64,000 nt of DNA from Salimicrobium album (GTDB lineage Bacteria; Bacillota; Bacilli; Bacillales; Halobacillaceae). Below are positions 8,495 through 17,750 of this stretch, piece by piece. The stretch lies in NCBI RefSeq assembly GCF_900107115.1, contig NZ_FNOS01000003.1, positions 248,001-312,000 on the forward strand, read 5' to 3'. The translations under genes and the position numbers were made by a program. The stretch's first letter is position 1. The number at the start of each line of letters is the position of its first letter. A model generated the notes under the pieces. The model made no database searches and had not been told where the DNA came from. It saw only the letters and a program-made list of their open reading frames with translations.

Positions 8495-9035
8495 GAGGCC
8501 CCTCCTCTCTCTTCACTACCCAGGCGACAGTGCTCTCCTTTTCCTGAACGGAAACCTCGACGCCCGCAAAGACAGCGAATTTTTTTAAAAAATCTTCTTT
8601 CATGCTTCTATACAATTCTTTTTCATATAATAATAGCAAACTATTACCCTCAACAAAAACTCTTATTTCTTCCGTGCCGCCTTCGCTGACGACGATCTGT
8701 ATCAGTTTCTGAAGAAAACGGAATATTATAGGATTGTCTTCATTCCATACATGACAAGCAGTTTCCTCGAATAATATACGGATACCATGCCGTTTCCCAA
8801 GTTGGTTTGCGTAAGTCCTCCACGCGCGGTACACCCCCAGCTTCCTGAGAGATACAGGGGAATAATACGAAGACCGCTCACGCATATCTTCAATGATATA
8901 GGATATAAGCAAAGCATCTTCTTCGTCCATTTTCCACTTGAGGCCAGTCAGCAATTGACTGTAACGCTCATGTAAATCAAAGGATGCTTCTTCGAGAAGC
9001 TGTTCGTAAAAATTATGAATGGATACATCAGGCAT
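8469..9035 (-). CDS. Degenerate histidine kinase-like protein
   Basis: First gene of the sensor operon, 188 residues. The N-terminal part (FDLHERYSQLLTGLKWKM, His at 22) resembles a HisKA_3 dimerisation helix, and the middle (residues about 105-140) has the strand pattern of a HATPase domain. The catalytic N-box asparagine is replaced (LIQIVVSEGG) and no glycine-rich G boxes are visible, so it should not bind ATP as a kinase does. It may dimerise with the true kinase or act on the regulator. The family assignment rests on weak local similarity. Confidence 0.6.
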   Translation of the reverse strand: MPDVSIHNFYEQLLEEASFDLHERYSQLLTGLKWKMDEEDALLISYIIEDMRERSSYYSPVSLRKLGVYRAWRTYANQLGKRHGIRILFEETACHVWNEDNPIIFRFLQKLIQIVVSEGGTEEIRVFVEGNSLLLLYEKELYRSMKEDFLKKFAVFAGVEVSVQEKESTVAWVVKREEGPHDFNTNCG

Positions 9036-9086
9036 CTGCTTCCCCTCCTTCTTCTATTCTATATTTACGTGTAAGTTTCGGGAATC

Positions 9087-9121
9087 GGGGAAAACCCCTA
9101 AATATAGAATACAGAAACCCC
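9087..9121. promoter_or_regulatory. GC-rich operator candidate ahead of the sensor operon
   Basis: The palindrome GGGGAAAACCCC (9087-9098) is followed by a second CCCC block at 9118-9121, 23 bases after the first. This is the same layout as 5978-6012. It lies in the divergent region between the sensor operon and the DUF488 gene and could control either. Confidence 0.5.
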
Positions 9122-9167
9122 TGTAACAGGTGGAAATCATTCAATTATTGAAGAAAGGGGATTGTCC

Positions 9168-9524
9168 ATGTCTGTTGTACTGCAAAGAATTTATGAAGAA
9201 GACTCGAAACTCGGCGGCTACCGTGTACTCATTGACGGAATATGGCCGCGTGGAATCTCCAAAGAAGATGCCGGGCTGGATGAGTGGGCAAAAACATTGG
9301 CTCCCTCCTCTTCCCTGCGGAAATGGTTCAATCACGATAAGGAAAAATTTGAAGAGTTCCGCTCTTCTTATAAACAGGAACTTCAAAACGGAGATCATCA
9401 GGAAGATCTCCAACGACTGAAAGAAAAAAGTGACGGGGGAAGAGTTGTACTTTTATATGGCACAAAGGAAAAAGAATATAATCACGCTGTCGTGATGAAA
9501 GAAATCCTTGAAAGTAAAAAATGA
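9168..9524 (+). CDS. DUF488 family protein
   Basis: A 118-residue cytosolic protein of the DUF488 family, recognisable by RIDE-like N-terminal RIYEE, the DGIWPRGISKED motif and the C-terminal LLYGTKEKEYNHAVV. The function is not established. ATG 9168 is preferred over an in-frame TTG six bases upstream because GAAAGGGG lies 7 bases before it. It is divergent from the sensor operon and shares the palindromic control region, so it may belong to the same regulon. Confidence 0.82.
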   Translation: MSVVLQRIYEEDSKLGGYRVLIDGIWPRGISKEDAGLDEWAKTLAPSSSLRKWFNHDKEKFEEFRSSYKQELQNGDHQEDLQRLKEKSDGGRVVLLYGTKEKEYNHAVVMKEILESKK

Positions 9525-9553
9525 AGGCTGCCGGAGATCCGGCAGCCTTCATT
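9520..9553. terminator. Bidirectional terminator
   Basis: A 15-bp perfect stem (AATGAAGGCTGCCGG and complement) with a 4-base loop overlaps the DUF488 stop and ends one base before the convergent isochorismatase stop. Confidence 0.85.
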
Positions 9554-10120
9554 TTATTTATCTTTTCCATCAAGAAACTCTTTTATAGTGAAATCTTTTG
9601 TAGACGTAATATTCGCCTGCAGGGAACGCTTTATAATTCTTAACGCATTATCGTTATCTTCTTTGTATTCAGAAGCAGAAGCATTTTCCGGCACCCATAA
9701 ATGATAGCCGCGCATATAGGCGTCGTTTGCGGTGAACAGCGTACAAATATCTCCGGCGATACCGCTGATAATGAGCTGCTCGATTCCAAGCTGCTGAAGC
9801 AGAATATCAAGCTGTGTCCCATAAAATCCGGAATGTTTGGGTTTCAGTATGAAGTACTCGTCTCTTGCCGGCTCCAGTTCTTCTATAACAGGGCGTCCGA
9901 TCCCTTTTTTCACGTCTTTAATCAGGTCCTCCACGTGATCCTGCCACAGGCCGAAGTTATCATTGACATAGATGACCGGCACATCGTTGTCCTTAGCCTC
10001 CTGTTTCAACGTCTTCACATCCGGCACGATTTCTTTCGTATTTTGAAGAAGATTCTCTCCCCCATCGAAATCCATGCTGTTGATAAAATCGATCAATAAT
10101 AAAGCTGTTTTATTGCTCAT
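9554..10120 (-). CDS. Isochorismatase-family cysteine hydrolase (nicotinamidase-like)
   Basis: A 188-residue member of the isochorismatase/nicotinamidase superfamily. The triad is visible as Asp in LLIDFIN (residue 10), Lys in ILKPKHSGF (near 95) and Cys in AGDICTLFTAND (near 128), with the preceding cis-peptide GIAG. It starts 5 bases after nadE, and that pairing suggests nicotinamide deamidation for NAD recycling. Family members hydrolyse diverse amides, so the substrate is inferred only from the neighbour. Confidence 0.8.
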   Translation of the reverse strand: MSNKTALLLIDFINSMDFDGGENLLQNTKEIVPDVKTLKQEAKDNDVPVIYVNDNFGLWQDHVEDLIKDVKKGIGRPVIEELEPARDEYFILKPKHSGFYGTQLDILLQQLGIEQLIISGIAGDICTLFTANDAYMRGYHLWVPENASASEYKEDNDNALRIIKRSLQANITSTKDFTIKEFLDGKDK

Positions 10121-10125
10121 TTCGT

Positions 10126-10878
10126 TTACTCTCCTTTTGGAACCTCAGGCGGGACAGCAGGCATGTGACGCTTATGTTTACTTTTCTCGTGAAGCCCCTC
10201 GATAATTTGTTCGTCTTTCTCATCAATCGTTTCTCCGCGCAGATAAGCATCTATCGTTTCGTACGTAACTCCGAGTTCATCCTCATCCGTCTGACCTTCC
10301 CAGAGCTCAGCACTCGGCGGTCTTTCAATGACGGACTCAGGTACTTCAAGGTATCTTGCCATTTCCCTTACCTGCTGCTTGGTGAGATGAGAGAGAGGTT
10401 CAATATCCGCCGCACCGTCCCCGAATTTCGTAAAGTATCCGGTATACGTCTCGGGGGCGTTTCCGGTACCGATCACTAAATAGTTGTAGTTGGCAGCTAC
10501 AGCGTACAATGTGCTCATTCTTAAACGGGCTTTAAGATTGGCACCGCCCAGCTGTTCATTGTCTTCCACCCACTCCCCGTGACTCTCGATGTTTCCTTTA
10601 ATATCTTTGAAAAGTTTTTCGTACGACTCGGTCAGGTTTATACCGAGGTAAAAAAGATTCGCTTTCTTAACGGTTTCCACCGCTTCCTTCTGATCTTCCA
10701 CTTCCTGTCCGACCGGCATAATCACTCCGAGGGAGTTGTCAGGAAAAGCCCGCTTAATGAGGTTCACGACTACAGCCGAATCAAGACCGCCGCTCACTCC
10801 CACTGCAGCACCTTTAGCGTTGGCGTCTTTGATTTTACTCTGCAGCCACTCTGTTAAATAATCCACGTACTCCTTCAT
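10126..10878 (-). CDS. nadE: Ammonia-dependent NAD synthetase
   Basis: Makes NAD from nicotinate adenine dinucleotide, ATP and ammonia. The 250 residues form the synthetase domain alone, with no nitrilase domain for glutamine. The P-loop SGGLDS is at 29-34, and TGNAPETYTGYFTKFGDG, the substrate loop, is near 145. The frame extends upstream to 10956, but ATG 10878 follows GAGGAAGGTGG at normal spacing and gives the usual N-terminus. It forms a two-gene operon with the isochorismatase-type hydrolase. Confidence 0.92.
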   Translation of the reverse strand: MKEYVDYLTEWLQSKIKDANAKGAAVGVSGGLDSAVVVNLIKRAFPDNSLGVIMPVGQEVEDQKEAVETVKKANLFYLGINLTESYEKLFKDIKGNIESHGEWVEDNEQLGGANLKARLRMSTLYAVAANYNYLVIGTGNAPETYTGYFTKFGDGAADIEPLSHLTKQQVREMARYLEVPESVIERPPSAELWEGQTDEDELGVTYETIDAYLRGETIDEKDEQIIEGLHEKSKHKRHMPAVPPEVPKGE

Positions 10879-10996
10879 TAAAAATTCCACCTTCCTCTGT
10901 AATATTCTGTTAGAAAGATACCCATTCCAGGGCAGATTGAAACAATCCCTTTTCACTTCCAGCCTTATCAGTAGGTCTCTATATAATAAAACAAAA

Positions 10997-11024
10997 CCCT
11001 TCCCGTTAAAAATATCGGAAAGGG
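10997..11024 (-). terminator. Terminator after the small membrane protein gene
   Basis: An imperfect 9-bp stem (CCCTTCCCG / CGGAAAGGG) flanked on the minus-strand exit by a T-rich stretch lies downstream of the 53-residue ORF and upstream of nadE. Confidence 0.55.
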
Positions 11025-11093
11025 CTTATTTATGGGAAGTTCGGTTTAAGGTAACTGTTTCCGGTTCTTCTTCATATTTTTCGGGAGGGGGGT

Positions 11094-11255
11094 TTACCGG
11101 GAACCCGTCTCAAAAACCGGCTGCTGAAGAGGTTCCTGAGAAAGACGATTTCTATCCGCACGGTTCTTCATGCGGGTCATGAACTCATTACCGGCTGCCA
11201 GTACTACGAACGTCGAAAATACAGTGAACAAAATTATGAAAAGAGATGTAACCAT
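11094..11255 (-). CDS. Small membrane protein (53 residues), unknown
   Basis: One N-terminal hydrophobic helix (VTSLFIILFTVFSTFVVLAA) is followed by a basic, glutamine-rich tail. The start at 11255 is supported by AAAGGAGGAAG ending 5 bases before the ATG. It has its own terminator and no obvious partner. No family is recognised. Confidence 0.6.
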   Translation of the reverse strand: MVTSLFIILFTVFSTFVVLAAGNEFMTRMKNRADRNRLSQEPLQQPVFETGSR

Positions 11256-11441
11256 CGTCTCTTCCTCCTTTACAAACATAATTATTTATCATATCCATGT
11301 ATATAATATCAAATTACCCCCTGAAGTAAAGTTAAAAAGCTCCATTCTTAAAAAAACTTGTATTTTCTTATATATCCTGTCACATACTCGTGATATTTTC
11401 ACGGGATAAAGTATTACCTGCATACATTTTCTGCATATAAA

Positions 11442-11463
11442 AAGACCGGGGGTACCCGGTCTT
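11442..11463 (-). terminator. Terminator after the YihY/BrkB gene
   Basis: A 9-bp perfect stem (AAGACCGGG / CCCGGTCTT) with loop GGTA overlaps the last bases before the gene stop region; T-rich sequence follows on the minus strand. Confidence 0.75.
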
Positions 11464-11464
11464 C

Positions 11465-12295
11465 TCATCCATGTTTCGACTGTCTGTGTCTGCTTGTGAT
11501 AACGTTGATCTCCGCACCGACCATAAGAATGATGCCTGTAAGGAAGAACCAAAGCATCAGTATAATTATACCTCCGAGGCTTCCGTACGTAGCAGAGTAG
11601 TTTCCGAAGTTACTGATGTAAAAAGAGAAAAGAAGGGAAATGACCTGCCACAGTACTGCAGTAGTCAGCGCTCCCGGTATAATGCTCTTGAACGGAATTT
11701 TTTCATTGGGAGCGATGTGGTACAGGGCCATGAGTACTCCAGCCATGACAATAATAGAGACAGCCCATCTGAGTATCTGAAATAAAATAACGGTAGAGTC
11801 CGGGAGCCGGAGAAGATCTGTCACAAAAGTGATGATTACATCACCGAAGACAGGGAGCATAATCGCGACAACGATTGCTAAAATCATGCCGAGCGTAAGA
11901 CCTATGGAAATCAACCTTACTTTAATGAAAGATCTCGTCTCTTCCACATTGTAGGCTATGTTCGCTGCTTTAATGAATGCGTTGACCCCATTCGATGCCG
12001 ACCAGAGCGTACCGAGAATACCAATTGTGAGCAGGCCCCCACTCGGTTTATCCACCACACTCACGATATTCTCCCTAAGCATTTCCGCCGTGCCCCCCGG
12101 TACGTTACTTGAGATAAAGCCCATAATCCGCTCACTGTCTATGGAGAAGTAAGGTAATAAAGACAAAATAAGAATGAGCATAGGAAATATGGCCAGCAGA
12201 TAATAATAAGCCTGGGAAGAGGCAAGTACGGGAACATCATCTTTCTGAAATTCTTCGACAAGCTCTTTGCCGAACTTTTTTATTTTATCGAACAA
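11465..12295 (-). CDS. YihY/BrkB-family membrane protein
   Basis: Polytopic membrane protein of the YihY/BrkB (formerly ribonuclease BN) family, about 276 residues with six likely helices and the conserved SSQAYYYLLAIFP and GALTTAVLWQ segments. Its role is unsettled; transport or envelope functions have been proposed. The nearest ATG (12313) lies before the ribosome site, whereas TTG 12295 is 8 bases after AAGGAGG and is the better start. It is divergent from the ytx-like stress operon. Confidence 0.82.
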   Translation of the reverse strand: MFDKIKKFGKELVEEFQKDDVPVLASSQAYYYLLAIFPMLILILSLLPYFSIDSERIMGFISSNVPGGTAEMLRENIVSVVDKPSGGLLTIGILGTLWSASNGVNAFIKAANIAYNVEETRSFIKVRLISIGLTLGMILAIVVAIMLPVFGDVIITFVTDLLRLPDSTVILFQILRWAVSIIVMAGVLMALYHIAPNEKIPFKSIIPGALTTAVLWQVISLLFSFYISNFGNYSATYGSLGGIIILMLWFFLTGIILMVGAEINVITSRHRQSKHG

Positions 12296-12398
12296 TGGGA
12301 ATGCCTCCTTCATAATAGTTTACTGTTTACTTGTTCCCCATTCCCCGTACCGTCGTTCGATTAACCAAATTTTTTAAGAAAAACTTCCCTTTAAATGA

Positions 12399-12424
12399 GT
12401 TTCAAAAGCGATTTTTAGTGGTAT
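12399..12424 (+). promoter_or_regulatory. Sigma-B-like promoter of the ytx-like operon
   Basis: GTTTCA (12399-12404), 14 bases, then TGGTAT (12419-12424) resembles the general-stress consensus GTTTAA-N12-15-GGGTAT. It lies 33 bases before the TTG start of the first ytxG-like gene. The homologous B. subtilis ytxGHJ operon is sigma-B/sigma-H dependent, which supports the reading. Confidence 0.5.
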
Positions 12425-12456
12425 CATGGGAAGAGAAGTTGAAGGAGGTGGGACCA

Positions 12457-12882
12457 TTGTCATTTGTTTCCATAAGTTTATTAATTATTGCACTATCTTT
12501 TGCGCTGATTGTGATTTTCCTGGTCAAAACCATGAAAGCAGCAACTGACATTCTAAACAATGTTTCCAGTACGCTGGATACGGTGGAGAAACAGGTGGAG
12601 GGTATGACTGCCCAAACCGAAGATCTCGTAAGAAAAACGAACGGTCTGGTAGACGATGTTCAGCACAAAAGTGAATCGATCGACCCGGTCTTCGAATCTC
12701 TACATAGCGTCAGTTCTTCTGTAGGGAACGTGAATGACTCGATAGAGAATCTGACCCGTCACGTATCACACGCATCTGACCGCAGTTCGGAACAGGTTGC
12801 CCAGGCGATGAAATGGGGAGATGCTATTCTCGAGTTGTACTCTAAGTATCGCCGCGTTCGTCCGAAACAAAACACGAAATAA
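12457..12882 (+). CDS. DUF948 (YtxG-like) protein, first copy
   Basis: A 141-residue protein with an N-terminal membrane helix (about 3-27) followed by a long alpha-helical, amphipathic DUF948 region rich in Val, Asp and Thr. The TTG start at 12457 follows GAAGGAGGTGG; upstream in-frame codons have no ribosome site. It is followed 14 bases later by a paralogue, and both resemble YtxG of the stress operon. The C-terminus is basic. The function of DUF948 proteins is unknown. Confidence 0.8.
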   Translation: MSFVSISLLIIALSFALIVIFLVKTMKAATDILNNVSSTLDTVEKQVEGMTAQTEDLVRKTNGLVDDVQHKSESIDPVFESLHSVSSSVGNVNDSIENLTRHVSHASDRSSEQVAQAMKWGDAILELYSKYRRVRPKQNTK

Positions 12883-12896
12883 GAAAGGGGTAAACT

Positions 12897-13355
12897 ATGG
12901 ATTATTTAGGAATTGGTGTATTAATTATAGGAATAGCTTTTGCGATCATAGCTATATTTTTAGTAAGAACTTTGAATAATCTGGCCAGCGTACTGAAAGG
13001 GGTGGACCGCACAGTCGATGAACTGCCTTCCCAGTTGGATACAGTAATGAATGAAACGACCGACATACTGAAAAACAGTAACAATGCCCTTGCAGATGTC
13101 AACGAGAAACTGCGTGCACTGAGTCCACTGTTTTATATAGTCGGCGATGTGGGAGAATCCTCCCGTAAGCTTACGTCGTCTCTTGTGGACGTCACGTATG
13201 CTCTGAAGAAGAATACTTCCGAAGGCGAAGAGAAAGTCGGAGAACAGGGATGGAACGGGCTCTACGGTGCGATGGCTCTTTCTTATTATCTCGTGCAGAA
13301 GAGAAAAGCATTGAAAGACAATCTTCCGGAGCAGACAAATGGCGCAGGACAATAA
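12897..13355 (+). CDS. DUF948 (YtxG-like) protein, second copy
   Basis: A 152-residue paralogue of the preceding gene, with an N-terminal membrane helix (4-24) and helical DUF948 segment. The two share the LIIxIxFAxIxIFLVxTL pattern, which suggests a local duplication. The ribosome site GAAAGGGG precedes the ATG. Its end overlaps the next gene by 17 bases, so the operon is tightly coupled. Confidence 0.82.
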   Translation: MDYLGIGVLIIGIAFAIIAIFLVRTLNNLASVLKGVDRTVDELPSQLDTVMNETTDILKNSNNALADVNEKLRALSPLFYIVGDVGESSRKLTSSLVDVTYALKKNTSEGEEKVGEQGWNGLYGAMALSYYLVQKRKALKDNLPEQTNGAGQ

Positions 13356-13602
13356 CCTCGAAACAGGGCTCACCGGTCTCGGTTTTGCTCTTGGCGCCGT
13401 GGGCGGGTTCTTCCTTTACCGGGATACCCGCTTTCAAAAGCAGCAGTCGCACCGCCGCCTGAAAAAAGAACGGAAAAGTATAGAGCGGTATTCGAAAGGT
13501 TCAGACGTTCACCACTCCATCGAAGCCGATAAACTTCAGTTGAGACAGGAAGCCGCACGTGCTGCCCGTTACGAAAATAATCTGACACAGAAAGAGGGAT
13601 AA
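13339..13602 (+). CDS. Small YtxH-like helical protein, unknown
   Basis: An 87-residue protein with a short glycine/alanine-rich hydrophobic stretch (10-27, GLGFALGAVGGFFLYRD) and a long, strongly charged helix. The layout is like YtxH-type proteins but the sequence is not clearly that family. ATG 13339 lies inside the 3' end of the preceding gene, and GGAG lies 6 bases upstream. The next gene begins 3 bases after its stop. It is likely co-expressed with the stress operon. Confidence 0.6.
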   Translation: MAQDNNLETGLTGLGFALGAVGGFFLYRDTRFQKQQSHRRLKKERKSIERYSKGSDVHHSIEADKLQLRQEAARAARYENNLTQKEG

Positions 13603-13605
13603 ATA

Positions 13606-14112
13606 ATGGGACAAAATTATGAGGACAGCCAGAATAATAAAAGAAGAGGTAACAAACTTCCTTTCGCTATGGTTTCCGGAGCATTGGTAGGCGCAGTTGT
13701 AGTTCTCGCTTCAGATTCCGAAGAGCGTAAACGTGTCAAATCCGGATCTTCCAACGCGAAGAACAAAATCTCAGGCTACGCTAACCGCGTAAAAGAAGAC
13801 CCACAGGGCGTCAAAGACGACTGGCTCGGCCGTATTCAGCGTGCTGCCTCCATCACGAAAGAAGCTGTGCAAAAGATTCAGGAGATCCTGGATGAACAGG
13901 GCAATCAGCTTAAAGAGAGTGCGCAGGACATCCAGAACGAATCCAAAGAAATGATAGAGACAGCCAAAGATGCAGGAGATGAGCTTCAATCTGTCGGGGA
14001 AAAAGCCAGCGAAGCAAAAGAAGAACTTTCAAGCAGCGAGAGTTCCGATAATACCAGCACTTCCGGCAGTACGGATGATAACGTAACTGACATCAACGAT
14101 AAAAAACAATAA
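13606..14112 (+). CDS. YtxH-domain general stress protein
   Basis: A 168-residue protein with a YtxH-like glycine/valine membrane-proximal segment (23-40) followed by a long charged helix and a Ser/Thr/Asp-rich tail (from about 135) that is probably disordered. It is last in the four-gene ytxG/ytxG/unknown/ytxH operon, preceded by GAGGGATAA and closed by a strong terminator. YtxH-type proteins are associated with general stress; their molecular role is unknown. Confidence 0.78.
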   Translation: MGQNYEDSQNNKRRGNKLPFAMVSGALVGAVVVLASDSEERKRVKSGSSNAKNKISGYANRVKEDPQGVKDDWLGRIQRAASITKEAVQKIQEILDEQGNQLKESAQDIQNESKEMIETAKDAGDELQSVGEKASEAKEELSSSESSDNTSTSGSTDDNVTDINDKKQ

Positions 14113-14136
14113 TGGATGAAGGTACGACCAATGGAC

Positions 14137-14178
14137 GGGTAGCAGGAATCAGAATTCTGATTCCTGCTACCCTTTTTT
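14137..14178 (+). terminator. Terminator of the ytx-like operon
   Basis: A perfect 36-base palindrome (arms GGGTAGCAGGAATCAGAA and complement, with no forced loop) is followed directly by a run of T. Confidence 0.9.
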
Positions 14179-14294
14179 AGACTTATTCGTCAATCACCGG
14201 ATCAGGTACAGTATTAGATCGGCCGTCTCCGGAAACTGAAGTTTTTTCCCTCTGTGAGAACAGGGAGAAACAAGCCGGCACCCGGGCGGAAGGC

Positions 14295-14324
14295 TTGACC
14301 CACTGCCTCCCGGTCGCTTATATT
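14295..14324 (+). promoter_or_regulatory. Sigma-A promoter of the small multidrug-export gene
   Basis: TTGACC (14295-14300), an 18-base spacer and TATATT (14319-14324), located 33 bases before the GTG start. Confidence 0.6.
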
Positions 14325-14357
14325 TTAATATCCAATCGTTATAAAGGGGGGACGGGA

Positions 14358-14822
14358 GTGCTTTTATACAAATATCTACTTATTTTCCTTGGTGCTGCTA
14401 CTCCCTGGCTGGAAGTGCTTGTCGTAGTACCACTCGGCATTATATGGGGGCTCTCTCCCACACTCGTGATGGTCGTCGGCTTTATGGGAAATATGCTTAC
14501 CGTTATACCGGTAATCCTTTTGTTTGATAAATTAAAGGCATGGTATGTACGACGACGGGAAGAGAAAGGTCGCTCTTCAAGCAGGAGTGTGCGGGCCGTA
14601 CGCCTATTTCAAAAATACGGGGTGATCGGTTTCGCTCTCCTCGGTCCAATTCTTATCGGCACCCACATTGCAGCCTTTATCGGGATGGCTATGGGAGCTA
14701 CTAAAAGGCGGATGCTCACCTGGATGGGGATTAGTATCGCTCTCTGGGTACTGATTGTCGGTCTCCTGACCGCGTTCGGATTCGACTTCTTTGTTCAGGA
14801 TACTAAAGCAGCTCACTATTAA
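14358..14822 (+). CDS. Small multidrug-export family membrane protein (COG2426)
   Basis: A 154-residue integral membrane protein with about four or five helices, matching the COG2426 'small multidrug export' family (ATPWLEVLVVVPLGI, GPILIGTHIAAFIGMAMGA). It resembles DedA-like proteins more than true SMR pumps, and its substrate is unknown. GTG 14358 is the start because AAAGGGGGGACGGGA precedes it. Monocistronic between a sigma-A promoter and a terminator. Confidence 0.75.
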   Translation: MLLYKYLLIFLGAATPWLEVLVVVPLGIIWGLSPTLVMVVGFMGNMLTVIPVILLFDKLKAWYVRRREEKGRSSSRSVRAVRLFQKYGVIGFALLGPILIGTHIAAFIGMAMGATKRRMLTWMGISIALWVLIVGLLTAFGFDFFVQDTKAAHY

Positions 14823-14842
14823 TTTCAAGTACCTATTAAAGA

Positions 14843-14878
14843 GAGGCATGACTTCCTGGCGGATTCATGCCTCTTTTT
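14843..14878. terminator. Terminator between the multidrug-export-family gene and rodA
   Basis: A 9-bp stem (GAGGCATGA / TCATGCCTC) with a 13-base loop is followed by TTTTT on the plus strand. Convergent genes flank it. Confidence 0.8.
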
Positions 14879-14903
14879 GTCAGCAGATTCGATTGTGACT
14901 TCT

Positions 14904-16058
14904 TCAGTAGTCCCCGAACATGTACGTACGATGATGAAAAGTGACGGCAAAAGCGAAGCCCATAGCCATCAGAGTCGCCAGCAGAGAACTCCCGCCGTAA
15001 CTGATGAATGGCAGAGGGATCCCTGTAATTGGCAAGAGCTGAATAGACATGCCGATATTCTGAAAAACGTGGAAAGTGATCATCACTATAATCCCGACAA
15101 GTACGTAAGAACTGAAGTTGGAATTCGCACGCTGGGCAATAAAGGTAAGTCTGTAAATAAGCAGAAAGAACAGAAGCAGCACGACACATGAGCCAAGAAA
15201 ACCGTACTCCTCCCCTATAATACTGAAAATGAAATCCGTCTGACTCTCCGGCATATACACTTCCCGTTCCCCCGTGCCTTTTCCGTACAGCTGTCCTGAG
15301 CCGATGGCACGCATTGCTTTAACCAGCTGATAGCCGGAGGAGTCTTCATATTTAAGTGGTTGAAGCCAGGAATAGATACGTCCGAAATGATATTCCTTAA
15401 CTCCAAGATACTTCTCCAGAAACTGCGGAGCCTGAAGAGCCAGCAAAATAATAGTAGTTCCAAGTACAGCGATGCCCGAGTAAATCGGTACAATCACTCT
15501 CCACCGTATTCCCGAAATAAGAATCATACCTGCCATTATTGCGATGAACACGAGAGAAGTCCCGAGATCGGGCTGCTGCATAATCAAAAGAAGAGGCAGC
15601 GCGGTGACACCGATGATTTTTAAAAGCAATACGACATCCGAAGTAAAAGCTTTTCCCTGAAAACGGACGTTGTGCCTGGATATAACGTTCGCAAGCATCA
15701 TTATCGTGAAGATCTTCATGAATTCCGAAGGTTGTATAGACAGTCCCGGCAGGGCAAACCAGCTTTTCTGTCCCTTGATGACCGGCGCAATGGAAGAAGG
15801 TGCCAGAATAAGCGCAATAAGCAGAAGCAGGCCGAAAATGTATAAATAAACACTCGCTTTCTGGTAAAGTTCAGGATCGAAATTCATCATTACAGCGATG
15901 ACGATAAAACCAAGCCCGTAGAACACCAGTTGTCTCGTGACGAAAGGATCGTTATACTGTTCACTCTGCTGGGCACTATATAAAGCGATACAACTGACAA
16001 CTACAAATGCCAGAATTGAAAAAAACAGCTGCCAGTCAAATCGTTCTTCCCATCTCAC
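14904..16058 (-). CDS. rodA: RodA-type peptidoglycan glycosyltransferase (SEDS family)
   Basis: A polytopic SEDS protein of 384 residues with about ten helices that polymerises lipid II with a class B PBP during cell elongation. The family catalytic Asp is in PESQTDFIFSIIGEE (near 282), and the C-terminal PLPFISYGGSS motif is intact. RodA fits better than FtsW because division genes are absent and the protein is short. No AGGAGG-type site precedes the ATG, so translation may be weak. It is monocistronic and convergent with the multidrug-export-family gene. Confidence 0.88.
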   Translation of the reverse strand: MRWEERFDWQLFFSILAFVVVSCIALYSAQQSEQYNDPFVTRQLVFYGLGFIVIAVMMNFDPELYQKASVYLYIFGLLLLIALILAPSSIAPVIKGQKSWFALPGLSIQPSEFMKIFTIMMLANVISRHNVRFQGKAFTSDVVLLLKIIGVTALPLLLIMQQPDLGTSLVFIAIMAGMILISGIRWRVIVPIYSGIAVLGTTIILLALQAPQFLEKYLGVKEYHFGRIYSWLQPLKYEDSSGYQLVKAMRAIGSGQLYGKGTGEREVYMPESQTDFIFSIIGEEYGFLGSCVVLLLFFLLIYRLTFIAQRANSNFSSYVLVGIIVMITFHVFQNIGMSIQLLPITGIPLPFISYGGSSLLATLMAMGFAFAVTFHHRTYMFGDY

Positions 16059-16163
16059 ACGCTAACTTCCTCTCTGAAACCGTATTTCTTTAATTAATAT
16101 TATAACGTTAATCCAAAAGTTAGGAAAGCGGAACCTCGAAAACGTGTTTTCCTATCTCATAAA

Positions 16164-16195
16164 AAAAGTCACAGTGTCCGGCACTGTGACTTTTC
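16164..16195 (-). terminator. Terminator of the glpFK operon
   Basis: A perfect stem AAAAGTCACAGTG / CACTGTGACTTTT with a short loop; the minus-strand exit ends in T7. It lies just after the glpK stop. Confidence 0.88.
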
Positions 16196-16202
16196 ATCAT
16201 AC

Positions 16203-17711
<1,509 letters not shown>

Positions 17712-17750
17712 TTATAATATATTGATTATAGAAAATAAGTTTGCAAAGCT

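Noticed and set aside
11256-11441. Possible gene or regulatory element in an AT-rich gap
   Set aside because: Only weak dyads and no ORF with a ribosome site; I see nothing definable.
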